From NCBI RefSeq assembly GCF_001642795.1, contig NZ_LKEH01000043.1, forward strand, positions 303,246 through 367,245: DNA of 64,000 nt. The letters are read 5' to 3'. Made by a program: the position numbers and the translations under genes. This DNA comes from Pseudomonas viridiflava (GTDB taxonomy: Bacteria; Pseudomonadota; Gammaproteobacteria; Pseudomonadales; Pseudomonadaceae). This document shows, piece after piece, positions 10,503-20,209 of this stretch (its first letter is position 1; the number at the start of each line of letters is the position of its first letter). Under the pieces are notes generated by a model. The model ran no database searches and was not told where the DNA came from. It saw only the letters and a program-made list of their open reading frames with translations.

Positions 10503-13500
10503 ATTTCAACCTCTTCCATGTCGTAGTCGTCGGGCAGTTCAGCGTGTGGATCGGACACAAAAGCCTCGATGTGATCCCTGCGCTGCTCACCCACAGCCCG
10601 CACGCCGCCGACCATCGAATAGATCAGCCGATGGCTCGCGCCCAGATCGAACAACGCAGGCAATTGGTGTTCCTCAAGCGACCCCATGCCACACAGCCCG
10701 AGGCCGTAGTCGGCTGCCGTCATGGTCAGCAACTGCGCCATCGCACCGGTTTCGATGTGGCAGAAGTCACGGCTGCGCTCGCCGTACAAGGGCTCGATGG
10801 CGGCCATGTCGGCGATGAAGAACAGCGAGAACGCGGCGTTTTCATACACCGGCCGGTTCACGAAGTAGTCGTAGGTGTCCGGGTCCAGCACACCGCTGCC
10901 CAGCGCCAGCAAGCGATGCTGCACAGGGTCGTAGTAATACGCGCCACCGGGGACGCCGTTGACCCGCTGCGGTTTGATGTAGAGGTAGGCCTGAATCGGG
11001 TACAGACCGCCTGCGGAGGGGAACTGGTATTTGACCTGAGCGTCCAGTTGCCCCTGCGCCAGGCTGGCCAGCAACTCGGCGAAGGCCGAGGCCTCGACCG
11101 GCTGCGCCGCGTACTGACGCACCGAGCGGTAATCACTGAAACGCTGCGTGTAGAAGCTGTCGTCGGGCCGTTGCAGCCGCACTTCCGGCAGATCCCGGTC
11201 GAAGGCGCGACGGCCGCGCTGGTCGGCCTTGAAACGCGCTCGTTGATCGGGGTCTTCGATGACCTTCTCGACTGTTTGCTCAGGCTGGGCCACTCGCTCC
11301 CCAGCGTGGCTCGCCGCAGTGCTATGCGCCCCGCTCTGCCGATACAGGGCGAGTAGATTCAGCAGCGTGGGCTGCGCGAGCAATTGCGCGACATTGGGAC
11401 GGAAGTGCAGTTCGCCGGACAGCGCGTTGCTGATTCGGACGATGTCGATGGAGGTCGCGCCCAGGCTCAGCAGGTTGGCATCGGCGCTGATCGCCGAGCG
11501 TTTGAGCACGTCCTGCACGATGGCGACCAGACGTTCTTCCTGCGCACCCTCAACCTCTAGAACCGGACCTGACAGTGGTGCTTCCTCGGGTTCAGGCAGG
11601 CGCTTTTTATCGACCTTGCCATTGGAAGACAGCGGCCATTCCTGCACGAAGGTGAACGACGACGGCACCATGTAGGCTGGCAACTTGTCGGCCAGGTACT
11701 GGGTGAAGTCGCCGACCTGCAATGCCGGATCGTCCTTGAGCACATAACCGGCAAGGCGTTTTTCGCCCAGCGTGTCACCGAGAATCCGCACCACGGCGCT
11801 CTGTACGCCGGGGTGTCGATTGAGCACGGCTTCGATTTCGCCCAGCTCGATGCGATAGCCCTGAACCTTGACCTGAGTGTCTTCACGGCCCAGAAACTCG
11901 ATGTTGCCGTCGGGCAGCAGACGTCCAAGATCACCGGTCCGGTACAGGCGCTCGCCGGTCAATGGATGGGCGAAGAAGCTGCCGGCGCTCAACACCTCAT
12001 CACGCCAGTAGCCTTTGGCCAGACCGATGCCGCCGATATACAGCTGCCCGGTGACCCAGGTCGGCCGAAGCTGCAACGCCTCGTCGAGCACGTAAAAGCG
12101 TTGATGATCCAGCGCCTTGCCATAGGGGATGCTGCGCCACTGCGGATCGACCTGTTGCACCGGATAGTGAATCGACCAGATGGAGGCCTCGGTTGCACCG
12201 CCCAGGCTGTTCAGACTCAAATCCGGCTGCAGCGCCCAGGCGCGTTCGGGCAGCGTCAGGGGAATCCAGTCGCCGGACAGCATCGCCACACGCAGGCTCG
12301 CCGGCAGTTCACCGCGCTCGCTCTCCACGTATTCCAGCAGCATGCCGAACAACGCGGGCACCGAGTTCCACAGGCTGATGCGATGCTCACGAATCAGCGT
12401 CATCCAGTGCGCCGGATCGAGCGCCTGTTGCGGATCGAGCAGCACCACCGCTGCACCAGCGGCCAGCGTGCCGAAGAAGTCATACACCGACAGATCGAAG
12501 CTCAGCGACGAGATCGCCAGCACCCGATCCGCCGGGCCGACGGCATAGCGACGGTTGATGTCGAGCAATGTATTGACCGCGCCGCGGTGGTCGATGACGA
12601 CACCCTTGGGCATGCCGGTGGAACCCGAGGTGTAGATCACGTAGGCCAGATCGGTGGCTGCGCGATTGACTGGCTGCAACGGGGTCTGTTCTGCCGGAAC
12701 CGCATCGGTCACGGCCAGCACCTTGATCTGCGACGGCCATTCGATGCGTGTCACCAACGCAGGCTGGGTCAAGGCGAGACTCGCCTCGGCACGCTCCAGA
12801 ATGTGTCGAAGACGTTCGGCGGGCAGCGTCGGGTCGATGGGCAGGTAGGCACCGCCTGCATAGTGAATCGCCAGCGTTGCCACCACTTGTTCCCAGCCGC
12901 GCTCCATGACCACGGCGACCAGTTGATTGGGCACCACGCCCAGACCTTGCAACCGCGCGCCCAGCGCCTGGGCTTCTGCACGCAATTGCCGGTAGCTCAA
13001 CTGACGCTGCACCCCGATCACCGCCAGCGCATCGGGTGTCGCCAGCGCCTGCCGGTCGAACAGTTCGTGCATCAGAGGCGATTCGACCGGGAGGTCGACT
13101 GGCGCGGGCAGGCGAGCCAACGGCAGCAGTTGCGGTGTGCTGGCGTTCCATGCAGAAGGTTCGAGCAGCGCATCCAGCAATGCGTTGTAGGCCACGAACA
13201 TCTGCTCGATCAGGCCGTCGGGAAACAGCTCGTCGATGCTGTCCCAGTTGAACAACAAACGCCCTTCCAGCTCCAGCAACGTATGGTCGAGCCACACCTG
13301 TGGGGTCTGGGTAATGCTGTGCATGTGCCGGGCGTTCAACGCATCGGCCAGGTTGAACTCGGCCAGTTCCGGCGCAGCTTCCGAGAGCGTGCTGTTGAAC
13401 ACAATGGGCATCGCGGTCTGCTGCACGCCACGGGCCTGGGACAGCTCACGCAACACGCGCACGCCACTGACCGCCGAATGATCGATGTCCTGCCACAATC

Positions 13501-16500
13501 GCGCCTGCACCGAGCGGGCCTTGTCGGTAAAACTCGCGTTGCCGTCGATACTGACTTCCAGCAACACCAGCGAGGTGAAGTCACCGATGATCGCATCCAC
13601 GTCCGGGTGCAGCGGCATGCGGTTGAACAACGGCAGGCTCAGGGTGAAGCGCGGTTGGCGGCTCCACAGCGCAAGCACTTCGCTGAACGCGGTCAGGAGC
13701 ATTACCGACGGGGTCACGGCAAACTGTTTGGCAACGGCCTTGAGTTGCGACCACTGCCCAGCCGACAGCTCGCGGTCACGACGGGTGAAGTGCGGCCGGG
13801 CAATGCTGTCCGGCTGACACACCAGCGGCAGGTCCGGCGCAGGTGCCAGCGTAGCCACCCGTTCACGCCAGTAATCGAGCGCCTGCGCGTAGCGGCTTTC
13901 GTTGCGCAGAGCGTGCTCAGCCAGGACGTAATCGCGGAACGTCAGGCCCGGCTCCGGCAGAACCTGATTCGGATCGGCATAGAACGCCATCAACTCACGC
14001 GCCAGAATCTGCGTGCTCGCGGCATCGACGATCAGGGCGTCGAGGCTGATGTGCAGATGGCTGATGCCGTCATCGAGCAGCGACAGACTGAATTCGAACA
14101 ACGGCCAGCGACTGGCGTCCAGTACCTGATGCGACTGGCGCTCGCGGGTCGCTTGCAAGGTCTGTAGCGCAGCGTCTGCGGACAGTGCACGCAAGTCACT
14201 GCGCGGCATGTGATAGGTCGGTACAGTTTCCAGCACCTGCTGCGTACCGTCGCTGAGAAACACCACGCGCAGCATGTCGTGACGCTGGATCATGCGATTG
14301 AGCGCCTGCTCGAAGCGCGCTGCGTCGAGGTCTGGAATGCGCAGCTCTTCATAACCGTGGGCGCTGACGCCGCCGAGGCTGACCGAGGCTTCGCGGCCAA
14401 ACCAGTACGCCTGCTGAATATCGGTGAGTGGAAAAGGCTCATAACGCGCAGCACGATCCGGTTCGATGCGCAGCGGGGCCGCTGGTGGCTGGCAGTCATC
14501 TTCGCGGGTTATCTGTACCTGCGCGGCCAGATCCATCAGAACCGGGGTCTTGAACAGACTGCTCAGGGACAACTGCGCGCCCATCCGCTGATTGATCGCG
14601 TAGATCATCCGGGTGGCCAGCAGCGAATGCCCGCCCAGCTCAAAGAAGTTGTCGTGAATGCCTACACGCTCGCACTTGAGCACTTCGGCCCAGATCAGCG
14701 CCATCTGTTGCTCGATCTCGTTGCGCGGTGCCTCGTAGCAGGCTGCGGACTGACGCTCGGGCGCAGGCAAGGCCTGGCGGTCCAGCTTGCCATTGCGGGT
14801 CAGCGGCAGTTGCGCCAGCGAGACCCAGGCCGTCGGAATCATGTGTTCCGGCAAGTGACGCTGCAGCGCGCTGCGCAGGGCTTCAGGGGCAGCGCTGCCG
14901 ACCACATAAGCCACCAGACGCTTGTCGTCCGGGACATCTTCGCGCAACAGCACGGCCGCTTCCTGCACACCGGGTTGCTGGTGCAGCAGGCTGTCGATCT
15001 CGCCCAACTCGATGCGGAACCCGCGCAGCTTCACCTGCTGATCGATGCGTCCCAGATACTGCACGTTGCCGTCAGTCTGGAAGCGCGCCAGATCACCACT
15101 GCGGTACATGCGCGCACCGGGTTGCGGGCTGAAAGGATCGGGTAGAAAACGTTCGGCGGTCAGGTCCGGCCGGTTCAGGTAACCACGCGCCAGACAGGCA
15201 CCGGCGATGTACAACTCTCCCGCCACGCCGACCGGCTGCGGATTCAGGTCGCGGTCCAGCACGTAGAGCCGAGTGTTGGCGATGGGACGCCCGATGGGCG
15301 GCGCGTCCGGCCAGTGTGCGGCATCGCTGCACACCAGGCTGAACTGGCTGACCACATGGGTCTCGGTCGGGCCGTACTGGTTGTGCAGCCGTGTACCGCC
15401 GAGCCCACGAACAAAGGCGCGCAGTTCATCGTTGACTTGCAACGCCTCGCCTGCGGTGATGATTTCGCAACCGCCCTCCGGCATCGGCGCATCGGCCTCG
15501 GTCAGGCCCGCCAGTTGCTGCAACACGGCGAACGGCAGGAACGCCCGTTGCACGCCCTCTGCAATCAGAGTCGAGCGCAGCGACGCCAGGTCCTTGCGGC
15601 TGGCTTCGCTCATCAACAACAGGCTGCCACCCTGGCACAGCGTGCTGCAGATTTCCTGAAACGAGACGTCGAAATTCAGCGAGGCGAATTGCAGTACCCG
15701 GCGCGGCGTGTGTGCGTCGTCGAGCTGCCAGGCAATCAGGTTGTCCAGCGCGCGTCGGTTATGCGCCACGCCCTTGGGCCGCCCGGTGGAACCTGATGTG
15801 TAGAGCACGTACGCCAGATTGTCCGGGCTGACGCTAACCTGCGGATCCGTGTCCGAACGCTGCGCCCAGTCTTGCGTGTCGACGTCGAGGCAGCAGACCG
15901 GCAGATGGCTGTCGGGCAGTGGCAACGCGTCGACAAGCGAAGACTGCGTGAGCAGCAGGCTCGGGCTGGCGTCGCTGAACATGAAGGCCAGACGCTCAGG
16001 CGGATAGGCCGGGTCGAACGGCACGTAAGCGGCGCCTGTCTTGAGAATCGCCAGCAGGCCGATGACCATCTGTGGCGAACGCTCCAGACACAAACCGACG
16101 CGCTGTTCAGGACCCACGCCCTTTTCGATCAGGTAATGGGCCAGGCGGTTGGCGGCGCGATTCAATTCGGCGTAGGTCAGCGTCTGACCCTCGGCACGCA
16201 GCGCCTCGGCGTCGGGTGTACGCCGGGCCATCACTTCGAAGCGCTGCACACAGTCGGCGGCCGGGAAGTCACGTTCGGTACGGTTCCAGTCATCGATCAT
16301 CTGCCGCCGCTGTTGTGGGCCGAGCAGATCGAGGGTCGACAACGACTGCTCGCTGTCATCGGCCATCTGCGTCAGCACGCGGCGCAGGTATTCCCCGAAC
16401 TGCGCCACCGTCTCGGGCTCGAACAACCCCGACGCATACTCGAGGCCGCCGACGATCTGTCCATCCTGTTCGCTGAGCGCCAGTTGCAGGTCGAACTTGG

Positions 16501-19500
16501 CCACCTGTTGATGAGCGTGGATCGGGCTGATGTCCAGACCTGGCAGGATCAGGTCCGAATCCTGATCCTGCTCCCAGGCGAACAGCACCTGAAACAGCGG
16601 ACTGTGCGCCAGGCTGCGCGGAGGGTTGAGCAGTTCCACCACATGATCGAACGGCAGCTCCTGATGTTCCTGCGCATCCAGGGCGACGCGACGTGCCTGT
16701 TGCAGCCAGCCCGCCACCGATTGCGCCGCTGGAGCGTTTTCCGGCTGAGTCATGCGCAGCGCGAGGGTGTTGACGAAGAAGCCGATCAGGCCATCCAGTT
16801 CCTGCTGACTGCGGTTCGCCGAGGGCACCCCGATCACCACATCGCGCTGCCCGGACAGGCGCATCAGCACAAGCGACCAGGCCGCCAGCAATGTCATGAA
16901 CAACGTGGTGCCCTGCTGCATGCCCAGCGCCTTGAGCCGGTCCGTCAGCGCTCGGTCGAAGGTCAGCGGTACGAACCCGCCACGATAATCCTGGACCGCA
17001 GGGCGTTTGTGATCGGTCGGCAGTTCCAGCAGTACGGGGGCGCCGGTGAGCGTTTCGCGCCAGTAGCGCCGCTGCGCTTCCATGGTGTCACTGGCCAGCC
17101 ACTGCCTTTGCCATGCGGCGTAATCGACGTATTGCACAGGCAGCAGTGGTAAATCTGCGTCGCGATCCTGCAAAGCCGCTTCGTAAAGCAGCGCGAGGTC
17201 GCGGGTGAGCACGCCCACCGACCAGCCATCCGAGACGATGTGGTGCTGGGTCAGCAACAGGGCGTGATCGTCGTCTGCCAGCCTGATCAGGCTGACGCGC
17301 ATCAACGGCCCACGCGTCAGGTCGAACGGCTTGGCACCCTCCTCGTCCATCAATTGGACAAGCCGCGCCTCGGCGTCAGCGTGACTGCGCAGATCGATCA
17401 ACGGCAGCGGCATGCCTGAGTCCGGCGCCTCGACTCGCTGCCGCCCTTCGCCTTCAACCGCCACGAACGTGGTGCGCAACGCTTCATGGCGCGCCACCAG
17501 TCGATTGAAGCTGCGTTCCAGCGCCGCGACGTGCAAGGTGCCACGCAGACGCAGGTTCAGCGGCATGTGATAGGCCGCGTTGCCGCCTTCCATCTGTGCC
17601 AGAAACCACAGACGCTGCTGGGCGGACGACAACGTTTGCGTGTCGCTTCGAGCGACGACCGTTATCGCCGGACGCGCCGCGCTCTGCAGGTCGTCCAGGC
17701 GTTCGGCAAACTGATGCAGCACCGGTGCCGCAAACAGCGCAGCGGGTGACGCCTCCAGCCCCAGTTGCTGCCGGACCTGAGCCAGCACCCGCATGACCAG
17801 CAACGAGTGACCGCCGAGGGCGAAGAAGTGATCGTCACGGCCGACGCGCTCAACCGCCAGCACGTCGCTCCAGATGACTGCGAGCGCGGTTTCCAGCGGC
17901 CCTTGGGCAGGCTGAAAGTCACGTTGATCAAAGGCGTCTGCGTCCGGCGCGGGCAACGCGGGACGGTCGATTTTCCCGTTGGGGGTCAGCGGCAAGGCAG
18001 CCAGGCGTACGAACGCGGCGGGCACCATGTAATCGGGCAGATGGGTCTGCAACTGTTCACGGAGCGTGCGCGGCGTCAGGACCGTGCCGTCGTCGGCGCA
18101 AAACCAGGCCACCAGCGCCTTGATGCCCCGTTCGTCCTCGCGCACAAGCACCAGACTGTCTCGTATCCCCGGCACCTGTGCCAGCCGCGCTTCGATTTCA
18201 CCCAACTCCAGGCGCAAGCCACGCAGTTTGGTCTGAGTGTCGTTGCGGCCAATGAACTCGATGTTTCCATCGGCGCGATAACGGGCCAGGTCGCCACTGC
18301 GATACAGACGCTCGCCCGCCACGAACGGGCTGTCGATGAAGCGCTCGGCGGTCAGTTGCGGCAGGTTCAGATAACCTCTCGCAACGCCTGCGCCACCAAT
18401 GTGCAATTCGCCGGTGACACCGGTTGGCACCGGTGCCCCGAGCGTGTCCAGCAGATAAATCCGGGTGTTGGCCAGTGCTCGTCCGATGGGCAGCACGCCT
18501 TCGAGCGAGCTGAGGGCGTCGACCTCGAAGCAACTGCTGTCGATGCTGGCTTCAGTGACGCCATAGGCCTGAAAGATCTGCACCTGATCGCCACACAGCC
18601 TGCGCAATTGCCGGGCGCTGTGAGCCGTCCAGATATCCGAGCCGCAGACCACCGTGCGCATGAACGACAGGTCATGACCATTGTTTTCGATCCAGGCCAG
18701 CAGCGGGTTGAGCACGGCCGGTACGAAATCAGCGAAACCGATACGGGCCTCACTGAGCAGGCGATAGAGCGCGGGCGGGTCCATCAGGGTTTCGCGCGGG
18801 CACAGCACCAGGGTGCCGCCGAAGCCCAGCGACCGGATCAGGTCGGCGCTGAAAACGTCGAAGGAAAAACCCGCCATTTGCAGATGATTGAGCGGCGCGC
18901 GCAGGTCATACAGGTGGTCCCACGCAGCGCTCACTGCACGCAGACCTTGATGCTCGACCATGACGCCCTTGGGCGTGCCGGTGGACCCGGAGGTGTAGAT
19001 CACATACGCCAGATGGCGAGCGGTGAGGCCGACCGCACGAGGATCAGGGTTGTCTACAGGCTGCGCGGCCCATGGCGCGGTTTCAGCCATATCCAGCAAC
19101 GCTGGCTGCACCGCGCAACCTTCCAGCGCCCGCTGCAAGGCCGCCTCTGCCGACCTCTGTGTGAGCACCACACACGGCGCGCTGTCAGCCAGCATGTGGG
19201 CCAGCCGGGCCTGCGGATAACCGGGATCGAGCGGTACGTAGGCGCCGCCTGCCTTGAGCACCGCCAGCACACCGACCAGCATGTCCGGTGAACGCTCCAC
19301 GCAGATACCGACCCGCACGTCCGGGCCGACACCGAGGCTTCGCAAGTAATGCGCCAGACGGTTGGCCTGAAGGTTCAGCTGTTCGTAACTCAGCGCCAGC
19401 TGTCCGAACCGCACCGCAACGGCGTCAGGTTGAAGACGCACCTGTGTTTCGAACAATTCATGCACATAACCATTCTCGTCGAACAGCTGCTGCGCCGAGT

Positions 19501-20209
19501 TCCAGTCATGGACCAGTTGCTGACGTTCAATGTCGCCCATCATGTCGATCGACAGGACGGGTTGGTCAGGCTGCTCGACAACCTGCTGCAATGTGCGGCG
19601 CAGGTAGCCGACAAAACGCTGGACCGTCGACGCGTCAAAAAGCGCCGTTGCGTAGTGCAGTTGCCCGTCGATGCGACTGCCCGTTCCGACAAGGCCCAAG
19701 GCAAGGTCGAAACCGGCAGGCAAGCCCTGGTGATGATCACTGACACACAGCACCTGAACGGCTGGATCTCCGGCGCGCACAGGCTGAGGGTCTAACGCCG
19801 CATTGAGCTCGCCATGCACGTGATCGAGCAGCTGATTGAAGGTCATGTCAGGGCTAAGCGACACCCTCAACAGCCGCGTAGCGTCACAGCCCGGCGTGCG
19901 GGTACCGAGCGTGATTTCATGCTGACCAGACAACCGCCACAGCACTGCTGCCCACGCAGCCAGTACCACCGTGAACAGGCTGCCGCCGTGAGCGGAACCG
20001 GGCCCTGCAGCTCGCTGAGCCAGCGCCTCGTCCAGCTCCAACGCATGCACGTCGTAGCGCAAATCCTGCAAGCGCGGGCGAGGACGATCCATCGGCAACT
20101 CCAGCGGCTGCTGTGCATCCGTCAACTGTTCCTCGCCGGAACTGTTTGGTACGGACAACGCAGCGAACTGCGCAGGGTTTTTCCCACGCGAGGAAGATCT
20201 GTCGAGCAT
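10499..20209 (-). CDS. NRPS with thiazole-forming module, half-C/A/T/C/A/T/Cy/A/T/Ox
   Basis: A 3236-aa synthetase, first gene of the operon. Residues 1-230 match only the second lobe of a condensation domain (from the LPMDRPRP motif on), without HHxxxDG. Then: A1 (TSGSTG near 403), T1 (LGGHSLL near 798), C (HHIVSDGWS near 990), A2 (near 1470), T2 (LGGHSLL near 1861), heterocyclization domain with DALIVD in place of HHxxxDG (near 2060), A3 (near 2526), T3 (LGATSID near 2920) and a C-terminal nitroreductase-like oxidase (about 3020-3236). Codes by eye: A1 DVADVCAIDK (Arg-like), A2 DVQAIAQVVK (Pro-like, altered), A3 DLYNMSLIWK (Cys). Cy, Cys-A and Ox together predict thiazole formation, as known from epothilone and bleomycin synthetases. 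An in-frame TGA lies just upstream of the ATG, which fixes the truncated N-terminus unless there is a frameshift. Confidence 0.95.
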   Translation of the reverse strand: MLDRSSSRGKNPAQFAALSVPNSSGEEQLTDAQQPLELPMDRPRPRLQDLRYDVHALELDEALAQRAAGPGSAHGGSLFTVVLAAWAAVLWRLSGQHEITLGTRTPGCDATRLLRVSLSPDMTFNQLLDHVHGELNAALDPQPVRAGDPAVQVLCVSDHHQGLPAGFDLALGLVGTGSRIDGQLHYATALFDASTVQRFVGYLRRTLQQVVEQPDQPVLSIDMMGDIERQQLVHDWNSAQQLFDENGYVHELFETQVRLQPDAVAVRFGQLALSYEQLNLQANRLAHYLRSLGVGPDVRVGICVERSPDMLVGVLAVLKAGGAYVPLDPGYPQARLAHMLADSAPCVVLTQRSAEAALQRALEGCAVQPALLDMAETAPWAAQPVDNPDPRAVGLTARHLAYVIYTSGSTGTPKGVMVEHQGLRAVSAAWDHLYDLRAPLNHLQMAGFSFDVFSADLIRSLGFGGTLVLCPRETLMDPPALYRLLSEARIGFADFVPAVLNPLLAWIENNGHDLSFMRTVVCGSDIWTAHSARQLRRLCGDQVQIFQAYGVTEASIDSSCFEVDALSSLEGVLPIGRALANTRIYLLDTLGAPVPTGVTGELHIGGAGVARGYLNLPQLTAERFIDSPFVAGERLYRSGDLARYRADGNIEFIGRNDTQTKLRGLRLELGEIEARLAQVPGIRDSLVLVREDERGIKALVAWFCADDGTVLTPRTLREQLQTHLPDYMVPAAFVRLAALPLTPNGKIDRPALPAPDADAFDQRDFQPAQGPLETALAVIWSDVLAVERVGRDDHFFALGGHSLLVMRVLAQVRQQLGLEASPAALFAAPVLHQFAERLDDLQSAARPAITVVARSDTQTLSSAQQRLWFLAQMEGGNAAYHMPLNLRLRGTLHVAALERSFNRLVARHEALRTTFVAVEGEGRQRVEAPDSGMPLPLIDLRSHADAEARLVQLMDEEGAKPFDLTRGPLMRVSLIRLADDDHALLLTQHHIVSDGWSVGVLTRDLALLYEAALQDRDADLPLLPVQYVDYAAWQRQWLASDTMEAQRRYWRETLTGAPVLLELPTDHKRPAVQDYRGGFVPLTFDRALTDRLKALGMQQGTTLFMTLLAAWSLVLMRLSGQRDVVIGVPSANRSQQELDGLIGFFVNTLALRMTQPENAPAAQSVAGWLQQARRVALDAQEHQELPFDHVVELLNPPRSLAHSPLFQVLFAWEQDQDSDLILPGLDISPIHAHQQVAKFDLQLALSEQDGQIVGGLEYASGLFEPETVAQFGEYLRRVLTQMADDSEQSLSTLDLLGPQQRRQMIDDWNRTERDFPAADCVQRFEVMARRTPDAEALRAEGQTLTYAELNRAANRLAHYLIEKGVGPEQRVGLCLERSPQMVIGLLAILKTGAAYVPFDPAYPPERLAFMFSDASPSLLLTQSSLVDALPLPDSHLPVCCLDVDTQDWAQRSDTDPQVSVSPDNLAYVLYTSGSTGRPKGVAHNRRALDNLIAWQLDDAHTPRRVLQFASLNFDVSFQEICSTLCQGGSLLLMSEASRKDLASLRSTLIAEGVQRAFLPFAVLQQLAGLTEADAPMPEGGCEIITAGEALQVNDELRAFVRGLGGTRLHNQYGPTETHVVSQFSLVCSDAAHWPDAPPIGRPIANTRLYVLDRDLNPQPVGVAGELYIAGACLARGYLNRPDLTAERFLPDPFSPQPGARMYRSGDLARFQTDGNVQYLGRIDQQVKLRGFRIELGEIDSLLHQQPGVQEAAVLLREDVPDDKRLVAYVVGSAAPEALRSALQRHLPEHMIPTAWVSLAQLPLTRNGKLDRQALPAPERQSAACYEAPRNEIEQQMALIWAEVLKCERVGIHDNFFELGGHSLLATRMIYAINQRMGAQLSLSSLFKTPVLMDLAAQVQITREDDCQPPAAPLRIEPDRAARYEPFPLTDIQQAYWFGREASVSLGGVSAHGYEELRIPDLDAARFEQALNRMIQRHDMLRVVFLSDGTQQVLETVPTYHMPRSDLRALSADAALQTLQATRERQSHQVLDASRWPLFEFSLSLLDDGISHLHISLDALIVDAASTQILARELMAFYADPNQVLPEPGLTFRDYVLAEHALRNESRYAQALDYWRERVATLAPAPDLPLVCQPDSIARPHFTRRDRELSAGQWSQLKAVAKQFAVTPSVMLLTAFSEVLALWSRQPRFTLSLPLFNRMPLHPDVDAIIGDFTSLVLLEVSIDGNASFTDKARSVQARLWQDIDHSAVSGVRVLRELSQARGVQQTAMPIVFNSTLSEAAPELAEFNLADALNARHMHSITQTPQVWLDHTLLELEGRLLFNWDSIDELFPDGLIEQMFVAYNALLDALLEPSAWNASTPQLLPLARLPAPVDLPVESPLMHELFDRQALATPDALAVIGVQRQLSYRQLRAEAQALGARLQGLGVVPNQLVAVVMERGWEQVVATLAIHYAGGAYLPIDPTLPAERLRHILERAEASLALTQPALVTRIEWPSQIKVLAVTDAVPAEQTPLQPVNRAATDLAYVIYTSGSTGMPKGVVIDHRGAVNTLLDINRRYAVGPADRVLAISSLSFDLSVYDFFGTLAAGAAVVLLDPQQALDPAHWMTLIREHRISLWNSVPALFGMLLEYVESERGELPASLRVAMLSGDWIPLTLPERAWALQPDLSLNSLGGATEASIWSIHYPVQQVDPQWRSIPYGKALDHQRFYVLDEALQLRPTWVTGQLYIGGIGLAKGYWRDEVLSAGSFFAHPLTGERLYRTGDLGRLLPDGNIEFLGREDTQVKVQGYRIELGEIEAVLNRHPGVQSAVVRILGDTLGEKRLAGYVLKDDPALQVGDFTQYLADKLPAYMVPSSFTFVQEWPLSSNGKVDKKRLPEPEEAPLSGPVLEVEGAQEERLVAIVQDVLKRSAISADANLLSLGATSIDIVRISNALSGELHFRPNVAQLLAQPTLLNLLALYRQSGAHSTAASHAGERVAQPEQTVEKVIEDPDQRARFKADQRGRRAFDRDLPEVRLQRPDDSFYTQRFSDYRSVRQYAAQPVEASAFAELLASLAQGQLDAQVKYQFPSAGGLYPIQAYLYIKPQRVNGVPGGAYYYDPVQHRLLALGSGVLDPDTYDYFVNRPVYENAAFSLFFIADMAAIEPLYGERSRDFCHIETGAMAQLLTMTAADYGLGLCGMGSLEEHQLPALFDLGASHRLIYSMVGGVRAVGEQRRDHIEAFVSDPHAELPDDYDMEEVEI

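Noticed and set aside
11813..14167. 784-codon open frame on the plus strand
   Set aside because: It is antisense to the Cy-A-T part of the NRPS. High-GC coding DNA gives long opposite-strand frames, and its translation has no recognisable domain.
17765..19291. 508-codon plus-strand frame opposite the NRPS
   Set aside because: Opposite to the A1 domain with intact motifs on the minus strand; no domain of its own.
1..20209. Yersiniabactin synthesis cluster
   Set aside because: Only one Cy domain, an oxidase instead of thiazoline reduction, several ordinary A domains and a proline code; the layout does not match irp1/irp2.
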